A stretch of 39,482 nucleotides of DNA from an uncultured Bacteroides sp. (GCA_945607605.1 CALYZE010000019.1:1-39482); one strand, 5' to 3'; numbered from the stretch's first letter, positions 9,089-18,212 are shown. The notes: generated from the sequence alone by a model not told the origin. A program made the numbers and translations.

Positions 9089-9124
9089 AAGATGGCATCT
9101 CATGCTACCATAAGATGCCATCTT
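9089..9124 (-). terminator. Hairpin downstream of aqpZ
   Basis: Perfect 12-bp inverted repeat (9089-9100 with 9113-9124) with a 12-nt loop, 59 bp past the aqpZ stop. The T tract on the minus strand is short, so termination may be partial; the plus-strand side ends in TTTT. Confidence 0.6.
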
Positions 9125-9183
9125 TTACTATTTTGAATGTTTCGTCATCAATGACCTTCGGTCAGGTCACTGTCACTCAACAT

Positions 9184-9870
9184 TTATTTTTCTTCTTTCG
9201 CAGCAATCACTTTCCACACGATGGCACTGAACGCAGCTCCCACAAACGGAGCCACAATGAACAGCCACAATTGAGAGAGAGCTGCTCCACCTTCGAACAA
9301 TGCCGGGCCAATGCTACGAGCCGGGTTGACAGAAGTACCCGTGACTGGTATACAAACAATGTGCACCAACACCAACGTGAGTCCGATAGCTAATCCGGCA
9401 AGATTACCTGCACCTTGCTTAGAGTCTGTAGAGCCTAATACTACCAATACAAAGATAAACGTAAATACAGCCTCCGCAATGAATGCTTGCAGCATCATTC
9501 CGTCACTAAATCCATTGGAACCGGTAGCCGTAGGTCCACCATGTGAACCGGTAGATACCAAGGTAAAAAGAATGGCAGAACCGATAATTGCTCCAATCAC
9601 CTGAAACACCATATACATGGCAGCATCTTTCCCACTCATTCTACCAGATAGTAGAACACCTAAGGTAATGGCAGGGTTAATATGACATCCGGATATACCT
9701 CCAATAGCATAAGCCATAGCCACAACAGACAAACCAAAAGCGAAGGCCACTCCCAGCGTTCCAACACCTGTACTTACCGCTTCCGCCGCACTACCGGCAA
9801 AAACAGCACTACCACATCCCATTAGGACAAGTACCATCGTCCCAATCATTTCTGCTAAATACTTCTTCAT
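9184..9870 (-). CDS. aqpZ: Aquaporin Z water channel
   Basis: Inner-membrane MIP-family channel of 228 aa with six membrane spans and two half-helices. The NPA motifs are at residues 65-67 (HINPA) and 182-184 (SVNPAR). The aromatic/arginine filter can be read by spacing from E. coli AqpZ: F45, H170, T179 and R185, all conserved. The large aromatic plus His predict a water-selective pore rather than a glycerol facilitator. It sits alone on the minus strand; no clear TAnnTTTG box is visible upstream and no osmotic-stress partner is next to it. Confidence 0.96.
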   Translation of the reverse strand: MKKYLAEMIGTMVLVLMGCGSAVFAGSAAEAVSTGVGTLGVAFAFGLSVVAMAYAIGGISGCHINPAITLGVLLSGRMSGKDAAMYMVFQVIGAIIGSAILFTLVSTGSHGGPTATGSNGFSDGMMLQAFIAEAVFTFIFVLVVLGSTDSKQGAGNLAGLAIGLTLVLVHIVCIPVTGTSVNPARSIGPALFEGGAALSQLWLFIVAPFVGAAFSAIVWKVIAAKEEK

Positions 9871-10179
9871 AATAATTTTTATTTAATATTGACTTCAGCA
9901 GAAATAAAAATAAAAGATGAAACATCCTTTCTATTTTCACTATTTATTTCCAAAACACTTATTTATATCATTGTGTTCAGATGAAAAGAAACATATCTAC
10001 AACAAAAACAAATTTTCAGTTTAGACACGATGAAAGAAGCCATTTCTCATAAAACAATTTCTTACAAATTTGAGATTCTCCTTAAATACGGAAAGGATGC
10101 AACCTCACGATTACATCCTTTCTCTTTTACACAATCTTTGATATTAACTATTGAAACGAAAAACATTTATGACTAGTCA
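9871..10179. other. Non-coding gap between GH3 end and aqpZ start
   Basis: This 309-bp AT-rich stretch separates two minus-strand genes. It holds the hairpin at 10091-10122 and a 12-bp palindrome ATGACTAGTCAT (10169-10180) touching the GH3 stop codon. I see no ORF, RNA gene or consensus promoter in it, although the aqpZ promoter must lie here or further upstream. Confidence 0.5.
10091..10122 (-). terminator. Hairpin downstream of the GH3 gene
   Basis: Perfect 9-bp inverted repeat gaaaggatg (10091-10099) with catcctttc (10114-10122), 57 bp past the GH3 stop. On the minus strand it is followed by CGTATTT, a weak T tract. It is the only terminator-like structure between GH3 and aqpZ. Confidence 0.5.
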
Positions 10180-12402
10180 TTATTTCAAATCAAAAGGAAC
10201 TACACCTTTGATATCGGCTGCTGAAGCAGCTATTATCGCTTCAAACTTGCCCGGTTCGGCTATCCATGCGTGTTGGGTATCGTCGAAGAAACTCAGAGCT
10301 TCTTTATCAATCGTAAAGGTTACTGTTTTCTCTTCACCCGGAGCCAATTTTATCTTCTGGAAACCTTTCAATTCTTTGATAGGACGAGGCAGAGAAGATT
10401 TTATATCACTGATATACAGCTGAACGACCTCTTGTCCTTCACGATTTCCTGTATTCTTAACGCTTATCTTTATAGTCAAGTTGCCATCAGCCGACATGGT
10501 TTTGCTAGTAGCAGTTGGCTTACCATATTCAAAAGAGGTATAACTCAAACCGTGACCGAAGGGGAATAATGGTTTCACCTTCTTTTGCTTGTCCGTCCAA
10601 CGATAACCTACGAAGATGCCTTCATTGTATTTAATGTCGATAACGTCGTTGCTTCTTTTGCCGGTATATTCGCCCAGACTATGAGCCGGACAATCTTCCA
10701 ACTTTACAGGGAAAGTAAAAGGTAACTTACCGCTGGGATTTACATCTCCCATCAAAATAGCAGCCAGAGAATGACCAGCCTCGGAACCTAAATACCAATC
10801 CTGTATAATAGCAGGAACCTCATTCACCCAAGGCATAGCAATGGCATTGCCGGAGATATTGACAACAATCAAGTTTTTGTTAGCCTTTGCCAAAGCAGAA
10901 ATCACAGCATCTTGCCCATAAGACAAGCCAAGGCCTTCACGGTCGGAGTCCTCGCAATCTTGTCCGTTGCTCTTGTTCAAGCCACCAATAAAGATTACAT
11001 AGTCGGCATCTTGAGCCACCTTTACAGCCTCAGCAATCAATTCTTCGGGTGTACGGTTATCTTTCAGATTCTGACCGGTCACTACACCGTTGTATTCACC
11101 ACTTGCGTCTCCCACATAACCGCGTGCATAAACCACTTCTGCCTGATCGCCTACACGTTGTTTAATGCCATCGAATGGAGAAAGTTCGCGTTGCACCTTT
11201 AAAGAAGAAGAGCCACCGCCTACAGTCATCATCTTAATGGCATTTTCACCCACTACGGCAATCTTCTTTGCTTTGTTCAAATCTATCGGAAGTACACGAT
11301 TCTTATTTTGCAGCAAAACGATCCCCTCTTCACCGATGCGACGGGCAGCTTCGTAATGCGCCGGAGAGTTCAATAAACCGAAAGGACGATTCAAATCCAT
11401 CGTGGTACGGAAAGCCAGACGCAAAATACGGCGGACTTTATCGTCCAATTCCTGAGTGCCTACTTTACCTTCCTGAATACGTTGCAGGTAAGGTGTAGCC
11501 AGATAATAACTATCGTAAGCATTGCTGGTACCTTGCGAAAGGCCATTGGTCCAACTACCGAATTCCATGTCTGTACCGTTGGTAATAGCCTGGTCTGTAT
11601 CATGTACGCCACCCCAATCGGAAACTACTACGCCGTCAAACTCCCATTCACCTTTCAAGATGTCATTCAAAAGATACTGGTTGTGGCAAGCGTACTGTCC
11701 TTTATAAAGGTTATAAGCTCCCATGATAGACCAAGCCTGACCTTCCTGCACAGCAGCTTTAAAAGCCGGCAGATAGATTTCGTAGAGAGCACGATCATCC
11801 ACAACTACATTGGTGGTATGACGGTTCACTTCATGGTTATTCAAAGCAAAGTGCTTCACACAAGCAGCAACACCATTCTGCTGCACACCTTGTACATAAG
11901 GAACGACCATGCGACCTGCCAGATAGGGATCTTCACCCATATATTCAAAGTTACGCCCATTCAACGGAGTACGGTAAATATTTACACCAGGACCTAGCAG
12001 AACTGTTTTATGGCGATAACGCGCCTCTTCACCGATGCTCTTTCCGTAGAGCATAGACATTTCAGGATTCCAGGTAGCTGCTAAGCAAGTCAGTGCAGGA
12101 TAAGCTACACAAGAGTCGTTTGTCCAACCAGCCTGATCCCACTCGTCCCACAATACTTCGGGGCGGATTCCGTGAGGACCGTCAGTCATCCAGAACTCAG
12201 GAATACCTAGACGAGGCACCCCAGGACTACTGAATTTTGACTGCGCATGTACCATTGCTACCTTTTCTTTCAGTGTCAAGCGGCCTAATGCATCTTCCAC
12301 TCTCTGTTCAATGGGTTTGGTTGTATCCAAATACACGGACTTCTGCTGTGCCGCCAAAGGCAATGCAACAGCTAGAGCCAAACCAAGTAATACTTTCTTC
12401 AT
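10180..12402 (-). CDS. GH3 family beta-glucosidase
   Basis: Secreted or periplasmic GH3 hydrolase of 740 aa with an SpI signal peptide (cleavage near PLAAQQ, residues 15-20). Order of domains: GH3 N-terminal TIM barrel (about 35-340), GH3 C-terminal alpha/beta sandwich (about 375-600) and a fibronectin-III-like domain (about 655-725). The nucleophile is D262 in VVSDWGG, and KHFALNNHE supplies the substrate-binding Lys-His. Most relatives are beta-glucosidases, some beta-xylosidases. It is 114 bp downstream of the GH5 gene on the same strand, so the pair probably degrades a beta-glucan: GH5 cuts the chain and GH3 removes terminal glucose. No promoter box is seen in the gap, consistent with co-transcription. 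Confidence 0.94.
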   Translation of the reverse strand: MKKVLLGLALAVALPLAAQQKSVYLDTTKPIEQRVEDALGRLTLKEKVAMVHAQSKFSSPGVPRLGIPEFWMTDGPHGIRPEVLWDEWDQAGWTNDSCVAYPALTCLAATWNPEMSMLYGKSIGEEARYRHKTVLLGPGVNIYRTPLNGRNFEYMGEDPYLAGRMVVPYVQGVQQNGVAACVKHFALNNHEVNRHTTNVVVDDRALYEIYLPAFKAAVQEGQAWSIMGAYNLYKGQYACHNQYLLNDILKGEWEFDGVVVSDWGGVHDTDQAITNGTDMEFGSWTNGLSQGTSNAYDSYYLATPYLQRIQEGKVGTQELDDKVRRILRLAFRTTMDLNRPFGLLNSPAHYEAARRIGEEGIVLLQNKNRVLPIDLNKAKKIAVVGENAIKMMTVGGGSSSLKVQRELSPFDGIKQRVGDQAEVVYARGYVGDASGEYNGVVTGQNLKDNRTPEELIAEAVKVAQDADYVIFIGGLNKSNGQDCEDSDREGLGLSYGQDAVISALAKANKNLIVVNISGNAIAMPWVNEVPAIIQDWYLGSEAGHSLAAILMGDVNPSGKLPFTFPVKLEDCPAHSLGEYTGKRSNDVIDIKYNEGIFVGYRWTDKQKKVKPLFPFGHGLSYTSFEYGKPTATSKTMSADGNLTIKISVKNTGNREGQEVVQLYISDIKSSLPRPIKELKGFQKIKLAPGEEKTVTFTIDKEALSFFDDTQHAWIAEPGKFEAIIAASAADIKGVVPFDLK

Positions 12403-12484
12403 TTTTTATAGGTTCTTATTGATGAGGTTTGAAATTTTTCTTCTAATAATCTGTCTTTTTAACTCTTATGATTCTATCTCTGCT

Positions 12485-12501
12485 TCTCTCTTTTGGAGAG
12501 A
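12485..12501. repeat. Small hairpin between GH5 and GH3
   Basis: tctctc (12485-12490) pairs with gagaga (12496-12501) across a 5-nt loop, 15 bp past the GH5 stop. The word resembles the inner part of the repeat at 5515-5534. It may be a remnant of the same intergenic repeat, or an mRNA processing or attenuation hairpin within the GH5-GH3 transcript. Confidence 0.35.
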
Positions 12502-12516
12502 CATGGAGACCATTTT

Positions 12517-13770
12517 TTATTCCTTCATGCCTAACGACTGGATATAACCTTCTTGTACCACACAGTTCTTCAGTCTGCAAGCTTCAATGAAATCCATCAT
12601 AGCCTTGCGTGACATAGCCTGATCAGGACGGGCATCACGGATCTCCTTATAGGTGCTACGCGGTGCCTCGGAAAAATAAACGATATTGGCCCAGTTCTCC
12701 GGAGGAGTGATCCCTACAAAACAAGAACCATCCATCTTTTTATAGGGCCAGAAGGTGTAGCCGATGTTGTTGTCACGCATGGTTTGGCAGAAAGTAGCCT
12801 GCCATTCATCTGTATTATGACCGATTTCACCCATGTACATCGGCAGATTTACACTGTCACGGAAACTAATGAAGTTCTGAATGGCCTCCGGAGTAGGGTC
12901 ACCGCCATAACGGTGGCAAGTATACATCATTTTGTCATCGAACTTAGAATCTTTGAACGGCTTGAAATTACCATTCCATTGGGAACCTCCCAAAAGGATG
13001 ATATGATTGTTGTCAACCTCACGGATAGCAGCCACTCCCATCTTATATACATTTTCTAGCTTTCCATTCAGTTCTTCCATATTTTCGAAATAAGGAGCGA
13101 TAGGTTCATTGAAAAGCTCGTAACCAAGGATTACCGGCTCATTCTTATAATAGTCGGCTATTTTGCGCCAGATATCACAATAAAGTTGTTGGCTGGTTTC
13201 GCTATCAAACAACCAAGGATAACCGTAACTGTCATCAATATTGTCACCCGTTTGTCCGCCCGGGGCATCATGCATGTCCAAGATTAGATACAAATCAGAT
13301 TCACGACACCAGTTCACAAGACTATCCACGCGGGCAAACCCGTCTTGATTGGCTGTCAACCCCATATAATCTTCATCGGTAAAAAGTTTGTAATGGAAAG
13401 GCAAGCGAATGGTATTGGCACCAGTACTCTTAATGAACCGGATATCTTCACGAGTCACGTAATTATCCTTGAAGGCTTTCCAGAACTCGGCAGTAAAGTC
13501 GGGTCCTACCAATTGGCAGAACATTTCATTGATAAAACGCCCTGAATTGGCCTTGTTGAACTTGAACATATAACCTTCCGGATTCAGCCAGTTACCCAGA
13601 TTGGTACCCATAATAAAAAGCTTTGAACCATCCGGTTTTATCAAATCCGGACCTTGAATAGTTATAAAGGCATCGGAGGATACTTGTTCTTCTACTTTTT
13701 TTTCACTACACCCCATTATGCCTACTGACAAAAGGGCAACAGAAATACAGATCGCTAATAAATGTTTCAT
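12517..13770 (-). CDS. GH5 family glycoside hydrolase lipoprotein
   Basis: Glucan-cleaving (cellulase-superfamily) enzyme of 417 aa. The N-terminus is a lipoprotein signal ending IMGC (Cys21), which suggests a surface or periplasmic lipoprotein. The GH5 barrel fills residues about 45-395. The acid/base is E222 in FNEP and the nucleophile E315 in MGEIG, 93 residues apart as is usual. The early GTNLGNWL motif is like that of exo-1,3-glucanases and related GH5 subfamilies, so a beta-1,3- or mixed glucan is a fair guess, but the substrate cannot be fixed by eye. It lies between a DUF6377 regulator and a GH3 gene, all on the minus strand. A -7 box sits 32 bp upstream. Confidence 0.92.
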   Translation of the reverse strand: MKHLLAICISVALLSVGIMGCSEKKVEEQVSSDAFITIQGPDLIKPDGSKLFIMGTNLGNWLNPEGYMFKFNKANSGRFINEMFCQLVGPDFTAEFWKAFKDNYVTREDIRFIKSTGANTIRLPFHYKLFTDEDYMGLTANQDGFARVDSLVNWCRESDLYLILDMHDAPGGQTGDNIDDSYGYPWLFDSETSQQLYCDIWRKIADYYKNEPVILGYELFNEPIAPYFENMEELNGKLENVYKMGVAAIREVDNNHIILLGGSQWNGNFKPFKDSKFDDKMMYTCHRYGGDPTPEAIQNFISFRDSVNLPMYMGEIGHNTDEWQATFCQTMRDNNIGYTFWPYKKMDGSCFVGITPPENWANIVYFSEAPRSTYKEIRDARPDQAMSRKAMMDFIEACRLKNCVVQEGYIQSLGMKE

Positions 13771-13801
13771 GGTATTATTGGTTATGTTACTTAAACTTTC
13801 C

Positions 13802-13809
13802 CAAAGTTA
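13802..13809 (-). promoter_or_regulatory. -7 box of the GH5-GH3 transcript
   Basis: CAAAGTTA on the plus strand reads TAACTTTG (TAnnTTTG) on the minus strand, 31 bp upstream of the GH5 start. The -33 element is not obvious. Confidence 0.55.
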
Positions 13810-13956
13810 GGAAAGATAAGTTTACCTCGTACTAGCGAGTTTGCAATAGGTGGATAAAGTGAATCATCCTATCCAATTAACTGTTTAATAAACAATAATA
13901 TAGATATAAATAAGGAAAGCTAAAAAGTGGATTAAAGAACTCGAATTGACGTATTA

Positions 13957-15549
13957 TTAGCGTATCTTCATAAGGCGTGTTTCAAAGTCATCCCGCAAAA
14001 TACAAGCCTTGTTCTTCACCTTGGCACGGTAATTATAAATTGTATTTACCGAATAGCGGAGAAACTCTGCAATCTGCGAACTATCCTCAATTCCCAAACG
14101 GATTAAGGCAAAAATACGGAGTTCCGTATTCAGCAACTCTCCTTTGCGGAGCACAATTCGTTCTTCAGGCTTCAACAGTTCATTGAATTTTTCAACAAAA
14201 TCGGGAAAAAGATGTAGGAAAGCTGTATCAAAGTTGCCATATAATTCTTTCAATCCGGTATCCATCACTTCACGCGAACGCACCACTTTCAAGAGTTCCT
14301 CTGTCTGCCCCGCAGAAATCTTTTTGTTTACCATACGGCGATAGGTATCCAAGCGATTGATATAGACAGAACATAAATTCATAAAACGCCCGATATATTC
14401 CTCCTTGATGTGATTCGATAGATGCAATTGCTCGTTTGCCTGCTCCAAGTGATTGCGGGCAACAGAGAGGCGTTTCATTTGTCGGTAAATAAAAGCGATT
14501 GCTGCAACCAGCAGCAGAGTCAAAGCACTGATCAACCAGATATACAGCCGCAGTCGATCGCTCTGCTTCTCACGCAGAGCTTGGTAAGTAAGGTCTATTA
14601 GTGAAAGGATACCGGCAGTCTGCAAGCTACGACTACGGGCATTATAACGGTTTGTCTCATTCCAAGAAAAACGGATATAGCGATAGGCACGTTCTATATC
14701 CCCTTCCTTATAAAGCAATTCGGCCAAAGTCCAAAGTGAAGCATGATCAGTGATACTGAGGCGTATATCAGTCAGCGCAGACAATGCCAAGTATCGTTTT
14801 TCTTCTTCCCTATTTTTCATCTGTCGGTAAAGTAGAGAACGGTGATAGGTCACTAAAGCATATTCAGGCGTATTGGACTTTACATTAGCCAAGCGTGTGT
14901 CGTTTATACTCAAAGCCTCATCCAAGTGCCCCGCTGCCGCTTCCCGGCGTTCTTTTCGTTCCAGATAGAGAGGAGAAGTGGGTGAAAGAACTCTCATCAA
15001 TGAATCATCATAACAAACGGCCTGCGCCTGATAACGTTTCTTGAAGTTATCAGCTAAGGTATAGAGGCTCAGTTCCACATAGAGTTTATGATAGCAGTTG
15101 TAATAATCAGGGAGAAAACGAGAAGGTAACGAATCTTTGTCTATTTGCCCCAATAGCTCTTTAGCTTCTTCATACATTCCCGCAGACGCCATGAGGTAAG
15201 CAAGTTCCAGACAAGTTTCATAAGCGGCCTCTTTTTGTTCATGATGCTCTGCCCAGTCTAGGTTTACATTCAAATAATGGATAGCTGAGTCACAGACATA
15301 CGCTTTGTATTCCTTATAAATCTCCCCATTCCATCGAAAGAAAGAAGCATTTACCGCATCCGTTTCTGCCAGTTGTTGCTTCAAGTGGGCAATGCGGGAT
15401 TCGCGAATGCCCACATACTGTTCATGCGCATTGATAGCCTCATCCAGATTATCTATCCATGTACCAACCGATACTGTATTGACAGAAGCAACGATGTTCG
15501 GTACAATCATGCCAATGAAGAAACAAAATAACACCAATTTCTTTTTCAT
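13957..15549 (-). CDS. DUF6377/SusR-like transmembrane TPR regulator
   Basis: Predicted membrane-spanning transcription regulator of 530 aa. Residues 1-22 are a signal sequence. Residues about 30-330 are helical repeats of TPR type expected in the periplasm. One membrane span lies at about 332-354, followed by a coiled-coil stretch. The C-terminal 150 residues match DUF6377, ending in a helix-turn-helix-like segment near 485-512 ([19 protein letters not shown]). This is the architecture I associate with SusR-type regulators that sense oligosaccharides across the inner membrane. It is encoded just upstream of the GH5-GH3 genes on the same strand, so it probably controls them. Its promoter box is so close to the ATG that the mRNA may be leaderless. 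The ligand is unknown. Confidence 0.85.
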   Translation of the reverse strand: MKKKLVLFCFFIGMIVPNIVASVNTVSVGTWIDNLDEAINAHEQYVGIRESRIAHLKQQLAETDAVNASFFRWNGEIYKEYKAYVCDSAIHYLNVNLDWAEHHEQKEAAYETCLELAYLMASAGMYEEAKELLGQIDKDSLPSRFLPDYYNCYHKLYVELSLYTLADNFKKRYQAQAVCYDDSLMRVLSPTSPLYLERKERREAAAGHLDEALSINDTRLANVKSNTPEYALVTYHRSLLYRQMKNREEEKRYLALSALTDIRLSITDHASLWTLAELLYKEGDIERAYRYIRFSWNETNRYNARSRSLQTAGILSLIDLTYQALREKQSDRLRLYIWLISALTLLLVAAIAFIYRQMKRLSVARNHLEQANEQLHLSNHIKEEYIGRFMNLCSVYINRLDTYRRMVNKKISAGQTEELLKVVRSREVMDTGLKELYGNFDTAFLHLFPDFVEKFNELLKPEERIVLRKGELLNTELRIFALIRLGIEDSSQIAEFLRYSVNTIYNYRAKVKNKACILRDDFETRLMKIR

Positions 15550-15554
15550 AAGAA

Positions 15555-15562
15555 CAAAGATA
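15555..15562 (-). promoter_or_regulatory. -7 box of the DUF6377 regulator gene
   Basis: CAAAGATA reads TATCTTTG on the minus strand, and only five bases separate it from the ATG at 15549. A start point about six bases downstream of the box would give an mRNA with almost no leader. Confidence 0.5.
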
Positions 15563-15570
15563 AAAAGAAA

Positions 15571-15585
15571 TACAGCAAAGCTGTA
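15571..15585. promoter_or_regulatory. Operator-like palindrome TACAGC-AAA-GCTGTA
   Basis: A perfect 6-bp inverted repeat with a 3-bp centre sits between the two divergent -7 boxes (15555-15562 minus, 15607-15614 plus). It occupies the -33 region of the plus-strand promoter and lies 8 bp from the minus-strand box. It is a plausible binding site for the adjacent regulator or another factor; the binding itself is inference. Confidence 0.35.
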
Positions 15586-15606
15586 TCACCACAAAAAATT
15601 GTTTCC

Positions 15607-15614
15607 TATATTTG
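15607..15614 (+). promoter_or_regulatory. -7 box of the DUF5009 gene
   Basis: TATATTTG matches TAnnTTTG perfectly and lies 18 bp upstream of the first ATG. No TTTG is found at -33, where the palindrome 15571-15585 is located instead. Confidence 0.6.
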
Positions 15615-15632
15615 TGACCTTAACCCCCAAAA

Positions 15633-16829
15633 ATGATCATGCTTATGAAAAACTTAACACCACAACGAGTAGCGGCGGTCGACGTATTCCGGGCACTCAC
15701 CATGTTTCTCATGCTCTTCGTCAATGATATTCCCGGTCTGAAGAACGTTCCTCACTGGCTGATGCATGCCAAGATAGACGAAGATATGTTGGGATTCTCC
15801 GATACCATTTTCCCCGCATTTCTCTTCTGCATGGGTATGTCCATATCCTTTGCCATACAAAACCGCTACAAGAAAGGAGACACTACCTTGCAAGTTATTG
15901 CTCATCTCTTCTGGCGCACCATCGCACTCCTTGCCATGGGTCTATTCTCGCTGAATAGTGGCGGCATCGAAGGCGGACTATCACATCCTTGGTTCTCCAT
16001 TTTGATGGTTATCGGGTTCTTCCTGACCTGGGGCGTTTATCCAAAATCCGAAGGAGCCAAAAAAGCTCTATTCACCGCAATGAAAGTAGCGGGCGTACTC
16101 TTGCTTGCTTTTCTCGTTCTTTATAAAGATATGCATGGCAAACCGTTCCAAATCAGTTGGTGGGGTATTCTTGGATTGATAGGCTGGACGTATGCCGTAT
16201 GTGCTGGTATTTACTTGTTCACTCGCGAAAGTCTGCGCAGCAATGCCATTGCCTGGTTTGTCGTGGTACTGCTTGCTGTACTCAGCCATTCCGAATTGAT
16301 TCCGGGAGAGTACGGTAGTCGCATCATCTTATTACCATTTATTCCGAGCGACTGGACTTTGCATGCTTTCGGCATGTCCGGTGTACTGACTTCTCTGTTG
16401 ATGCAACGATATGCCAACAAGGAACGACCCGGACGATTCATTGGCATGCTTTGTGTACTTGGTGCAGGCATGCTCATTCTTGCCCTTGTTTCGCACCCAT
16501 ATTGGATTGTTTCCAAGATACAAGCCACTCCTACCTGGCTGTTCTATTGCCTTGCCGCATTCTTTCCTCTATTCGGCTTCTTCTATTGGCTGACGGACGT
16601 GAAAGAAAAGACCAACTGGTTCGATGTCATCAAGCCTGCCGGTACAGCAACACTGACCTGCTACATTATTCCCTACGTATGGTACTCCGTTCAGCAACTG
16701 CTACATCTGCATTATCCGGAAGTATTAAGAGGCGGTGTACCGGGGCTACTCAAGTCATTGATATTCTCGCTCGTCATTGTCTGGCTGACCGGACTGCTGG
16801 TGAAAGGTAAAATCAAGCTGAAAGTATAG
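15633..16829 (+). CDS. DUF5009 (HGSNAT-like) multi-pass membrane protein
   Basis: Inner-membrane protein of 398 aa with about ten membrane spans. The N-terminal RVAAVDVFRALTMFLMLFVND pattern and overall layout match the DUF5009/COG4299 group, related to heparan-alpha-glucosaminide N-acetyltransferase and the wider acyltransferase-3-like membrane families. The molecular role in Bacteroides is not established; acetylation of a sugar across the membrane is the usual suggestion. ATG codons at 15633, 15639 and 15645 are all in frame; the last gives MKNLTPQRVAAVD and may be the true start. It is divergent from the DUF6377 regulator (83 bp apart) and ends before a strong terminator, so it is monocistronic. 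Confidence 0.85.
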   Translation: MIMLMKNLTPQRVAAVDVFRALTMFLMLFVNDIPGLKNVPHWLMHAKIDEDMLGFSDTIFPAFLFCMGMSISFAIQNRYKKGDTTLQVIAHLFWRTIALLAMGLFSLNSGGIEGGLSHPWFSILMVIGFFLTWGVYPKSEGAKKALFTAMKVAGVLLLAFLVLYKDMHGKPFQISWWGILGLIGWTYAVCAGIYLFTRESLRSNAIAWFVVVLLAVLSHSELIPGEYGSRIILLPFIPSDWTLHAFGMSGVLTSLLMQRYANKERPGRFIGMLCVLGAGMLILALVSHPYWIVSKIQATPTWLFYCLAAFFPLFGFFYWLTDVKEKTNWFDVIKPAGTATLTCYIIPYVWYSVQQLLHLHYPEVLRGGVPGLLKSLIFSLVIVWLTGLLVKGKIKLKV

Positions 16830-16896
16830 CCAATTATCAAATATCCATCTTGATAGGAAAGAAAAGGCAAAGAAGATTTGAATAGAGAATAAACTG

Positions 16897-16940
16897 AAAA
16901 AAGTATGCTTCAATGTTATTGAGAAGCATACTTTTTTCTT
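16897..16940 (+). terminator. Rho-independent terminator of the DUF5009 gene
   Basis: Perfect 15-bp inverted repeat (16897-16911 with 16923-16937) with an 11-nt loop, GC-containing inner stem and TTTTTT CTTTT on the 3' side, 67 bp after the stop codon. Confidence 0.85.
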
Positions 16941-16957
16941 TTATCAGAAACTGTTAT

Positions 16958-16965
16958 TACATTTG
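16958..16965 (+). promoter_or_regulatory. -7 box of queH
   Basis: TACATTTG matches TAnnTTTG and lies 16 bp upstream of the queH ATG, directly after the preceding terminator. Confidence 0.6.
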
Positions 16966-16981
16966 CAACAAATAGACGAAT

Positions 16982-17572
16982 ATGTTACAGATAAAAACGC
17001 CCAACGGTGAAGACAAAGTCCTCCTACACTCTTGCTGTGCTCCTTGTTCTTCCGCCATCATTGAATGTATGCTGGCAAACGGTATACGTCCGACCATATT
17101 CTACTGCAATCCCAACATATACCCGCAAGAAGAATATGAAATCCGGAAAGCCGAAGCCATCCGTTATGTTCAGGATATGGGACTCGATTTTATAGATGCT
17201 GACTATGATTACGAGCATTGGCGCAATGCCATGCATGGCCTGGAAGATGAGCCGGAACGTGGCGGTCGCTGCCTGAAGTGCTTTACCCTTCGACTGACCG
17301 AAACCGCCCGTTATGCATCCGAACATGGCTTCTCCCTATTCACAACCACGCTTGCCTCCTCTCGCTGGAAAAACCTGGAACAAATAAACGAAGCGGGCAA
17401 ACGCGCGGCAACTCTCTATCCCGCTACTATCTTCTGGGAACAGAGCTGGCGCAAGGGAGGACTACAAGATCGAAGAAACCAACTTCTCAAAGAATATGAC
17501 TTCTACAACCAACAATATTGTGGTTGTGAATTCAGCATGAAACGGCTGAATACCGTTAACAAAGAGGTTTAA
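16982..17572 (+). CDS. queH: Epoxyqueuosine reductase QueH
   Basis: Converts epoxyqueuosine to queuosine in tRNA, the last step of queuosine synthesis, replacing the unrelated QueG. The 196-aa protein carries the complete cysteine set of the DUF208/QueH family: CCAPC (C18, C19, C22), RCLKC (C97, C100) and YCGC (C180, C182), which hold an iron-sulfur cluster and a second metal site. Length fits the family. The gene has its own promoter box, and its stop lies 10 bp from the end of the convergent barrel-protein gene with no terminator between. No other queuosine gene is in the window. Confidence 0.95.
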   Translation: MLQIKTPNGEDKVLLHSCCAPCSSAIIECMLANGIRPTIFYCNPNIYPQEEYEIRKAEAIRYVQDMGLDFIDADYDYEHWRNAMHGLEDEPERGGRCLKCFTLRLTETARYASEHGFSLFTTTLASSRWKNLEQINEAGKRAATLYPATIFWEQSWRKGGLQDRRNQLLKEYDFYNQQYCGCEFSMKRLNTVNKEV

Positions 17573-17582
17573 TCAGTCTTTA

Positions 17583-18071
17583 TCAGAACGTAAAGGCTAC
17601 ACCGGCACTGAGCACCAACTGATTATAACTATCAATAATCTGATATTTTAGTTCCAAATCAATTACAGTATTAGAGGCTACTTTAAAATCGACTCCGGCA
17701 CCCAAGTTAATAGCTATTTTACCTTCCGTAACATCATCTGCTCCGTCAACTATATCAGAAACGTAGCCTTTTGCTTGAGCATAACCTATACCAGCCAGTG
17801 GATAAACAGAAATTTGTTTGGCTACCGGAAATAGATAATGCAGGTTAGCACCTAAATCCCACATAGAAACATAATCATGCTTAAAATAATAGTTGAAAGC
17901 AGGTTCCAATCGTAACTGATCGGTAAGTCCGTAGCGGTACTTAACTCCCATACCAATTTTGGTATCGTTGCCATAATTCAGATTAAGACCCAATGCTGAC
18001 TCGCCTTTCTGTGCGTATGACGTGGCAAAACAAGCACACAAACATACTAATAGAACTAAAATCTTTTTCAT
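17583..18071 (-). CDS. Small outer-membrane beta-barrel protein (porin-like)
   Basis: Exported 162-aa protein with a clear signal peptide (cleavage after SYA, about residue 20). The mature part consists of alternating amphipathic strands (for example GMGVKYRYGL, RLEPAFNYYF, SAGVAFTF) and ends in a C-terminal Phe, the mark of outer-membrane barrels assembled by BamA. It probably forms an eight-stranded barrel of the OmpW/OprF-N or OMP_b-brl type. No specific function can be assigned. It is a single gene between convergent queH and the M16 peptidase gene. Confidence 0.85.
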   Translation of the reverse strand: MKKILVLLVCLCACFATSYAQKGESALGLNLNYGNDTKIGMGVKYRYGLTDQLRLEPAFNYYFKHDYVSMWDLGANLHYLFPVAKQISVYPLAGIGYAQAKGYVSDIVDGADDVTEGKIAINLGAGVDFKVASNTVIDLELKYQIIDSYNQLVLSAGVAFTF

Positions 18072-18212
18072 AATTTAAACTATTTTTGATTATTGTCGCC
18101 TTAAATATAGAATAAAAAGCTGAAATGCAAATAAAATAAAATAAAAAAAGCGCTAATCAAACGAATAATCATGAAAAAGCTCAGAAGAGGTTGCTTATAA
18201 GTTGTATTCTAC

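Noticed and set aside
11482-11997. 171-codon plus-strand ORF inside the GH3 gene
   Set aside because: It lies antisense to the catalytic GH3 barrel, with no independent promoter or recognisable domain.
10180-15549. Complete polysaccharide utilisation locus with SusC/SusD
   Set aside because: No TonB-dependent transporter or SusD-like gene is encoded here or anywhere in the window.
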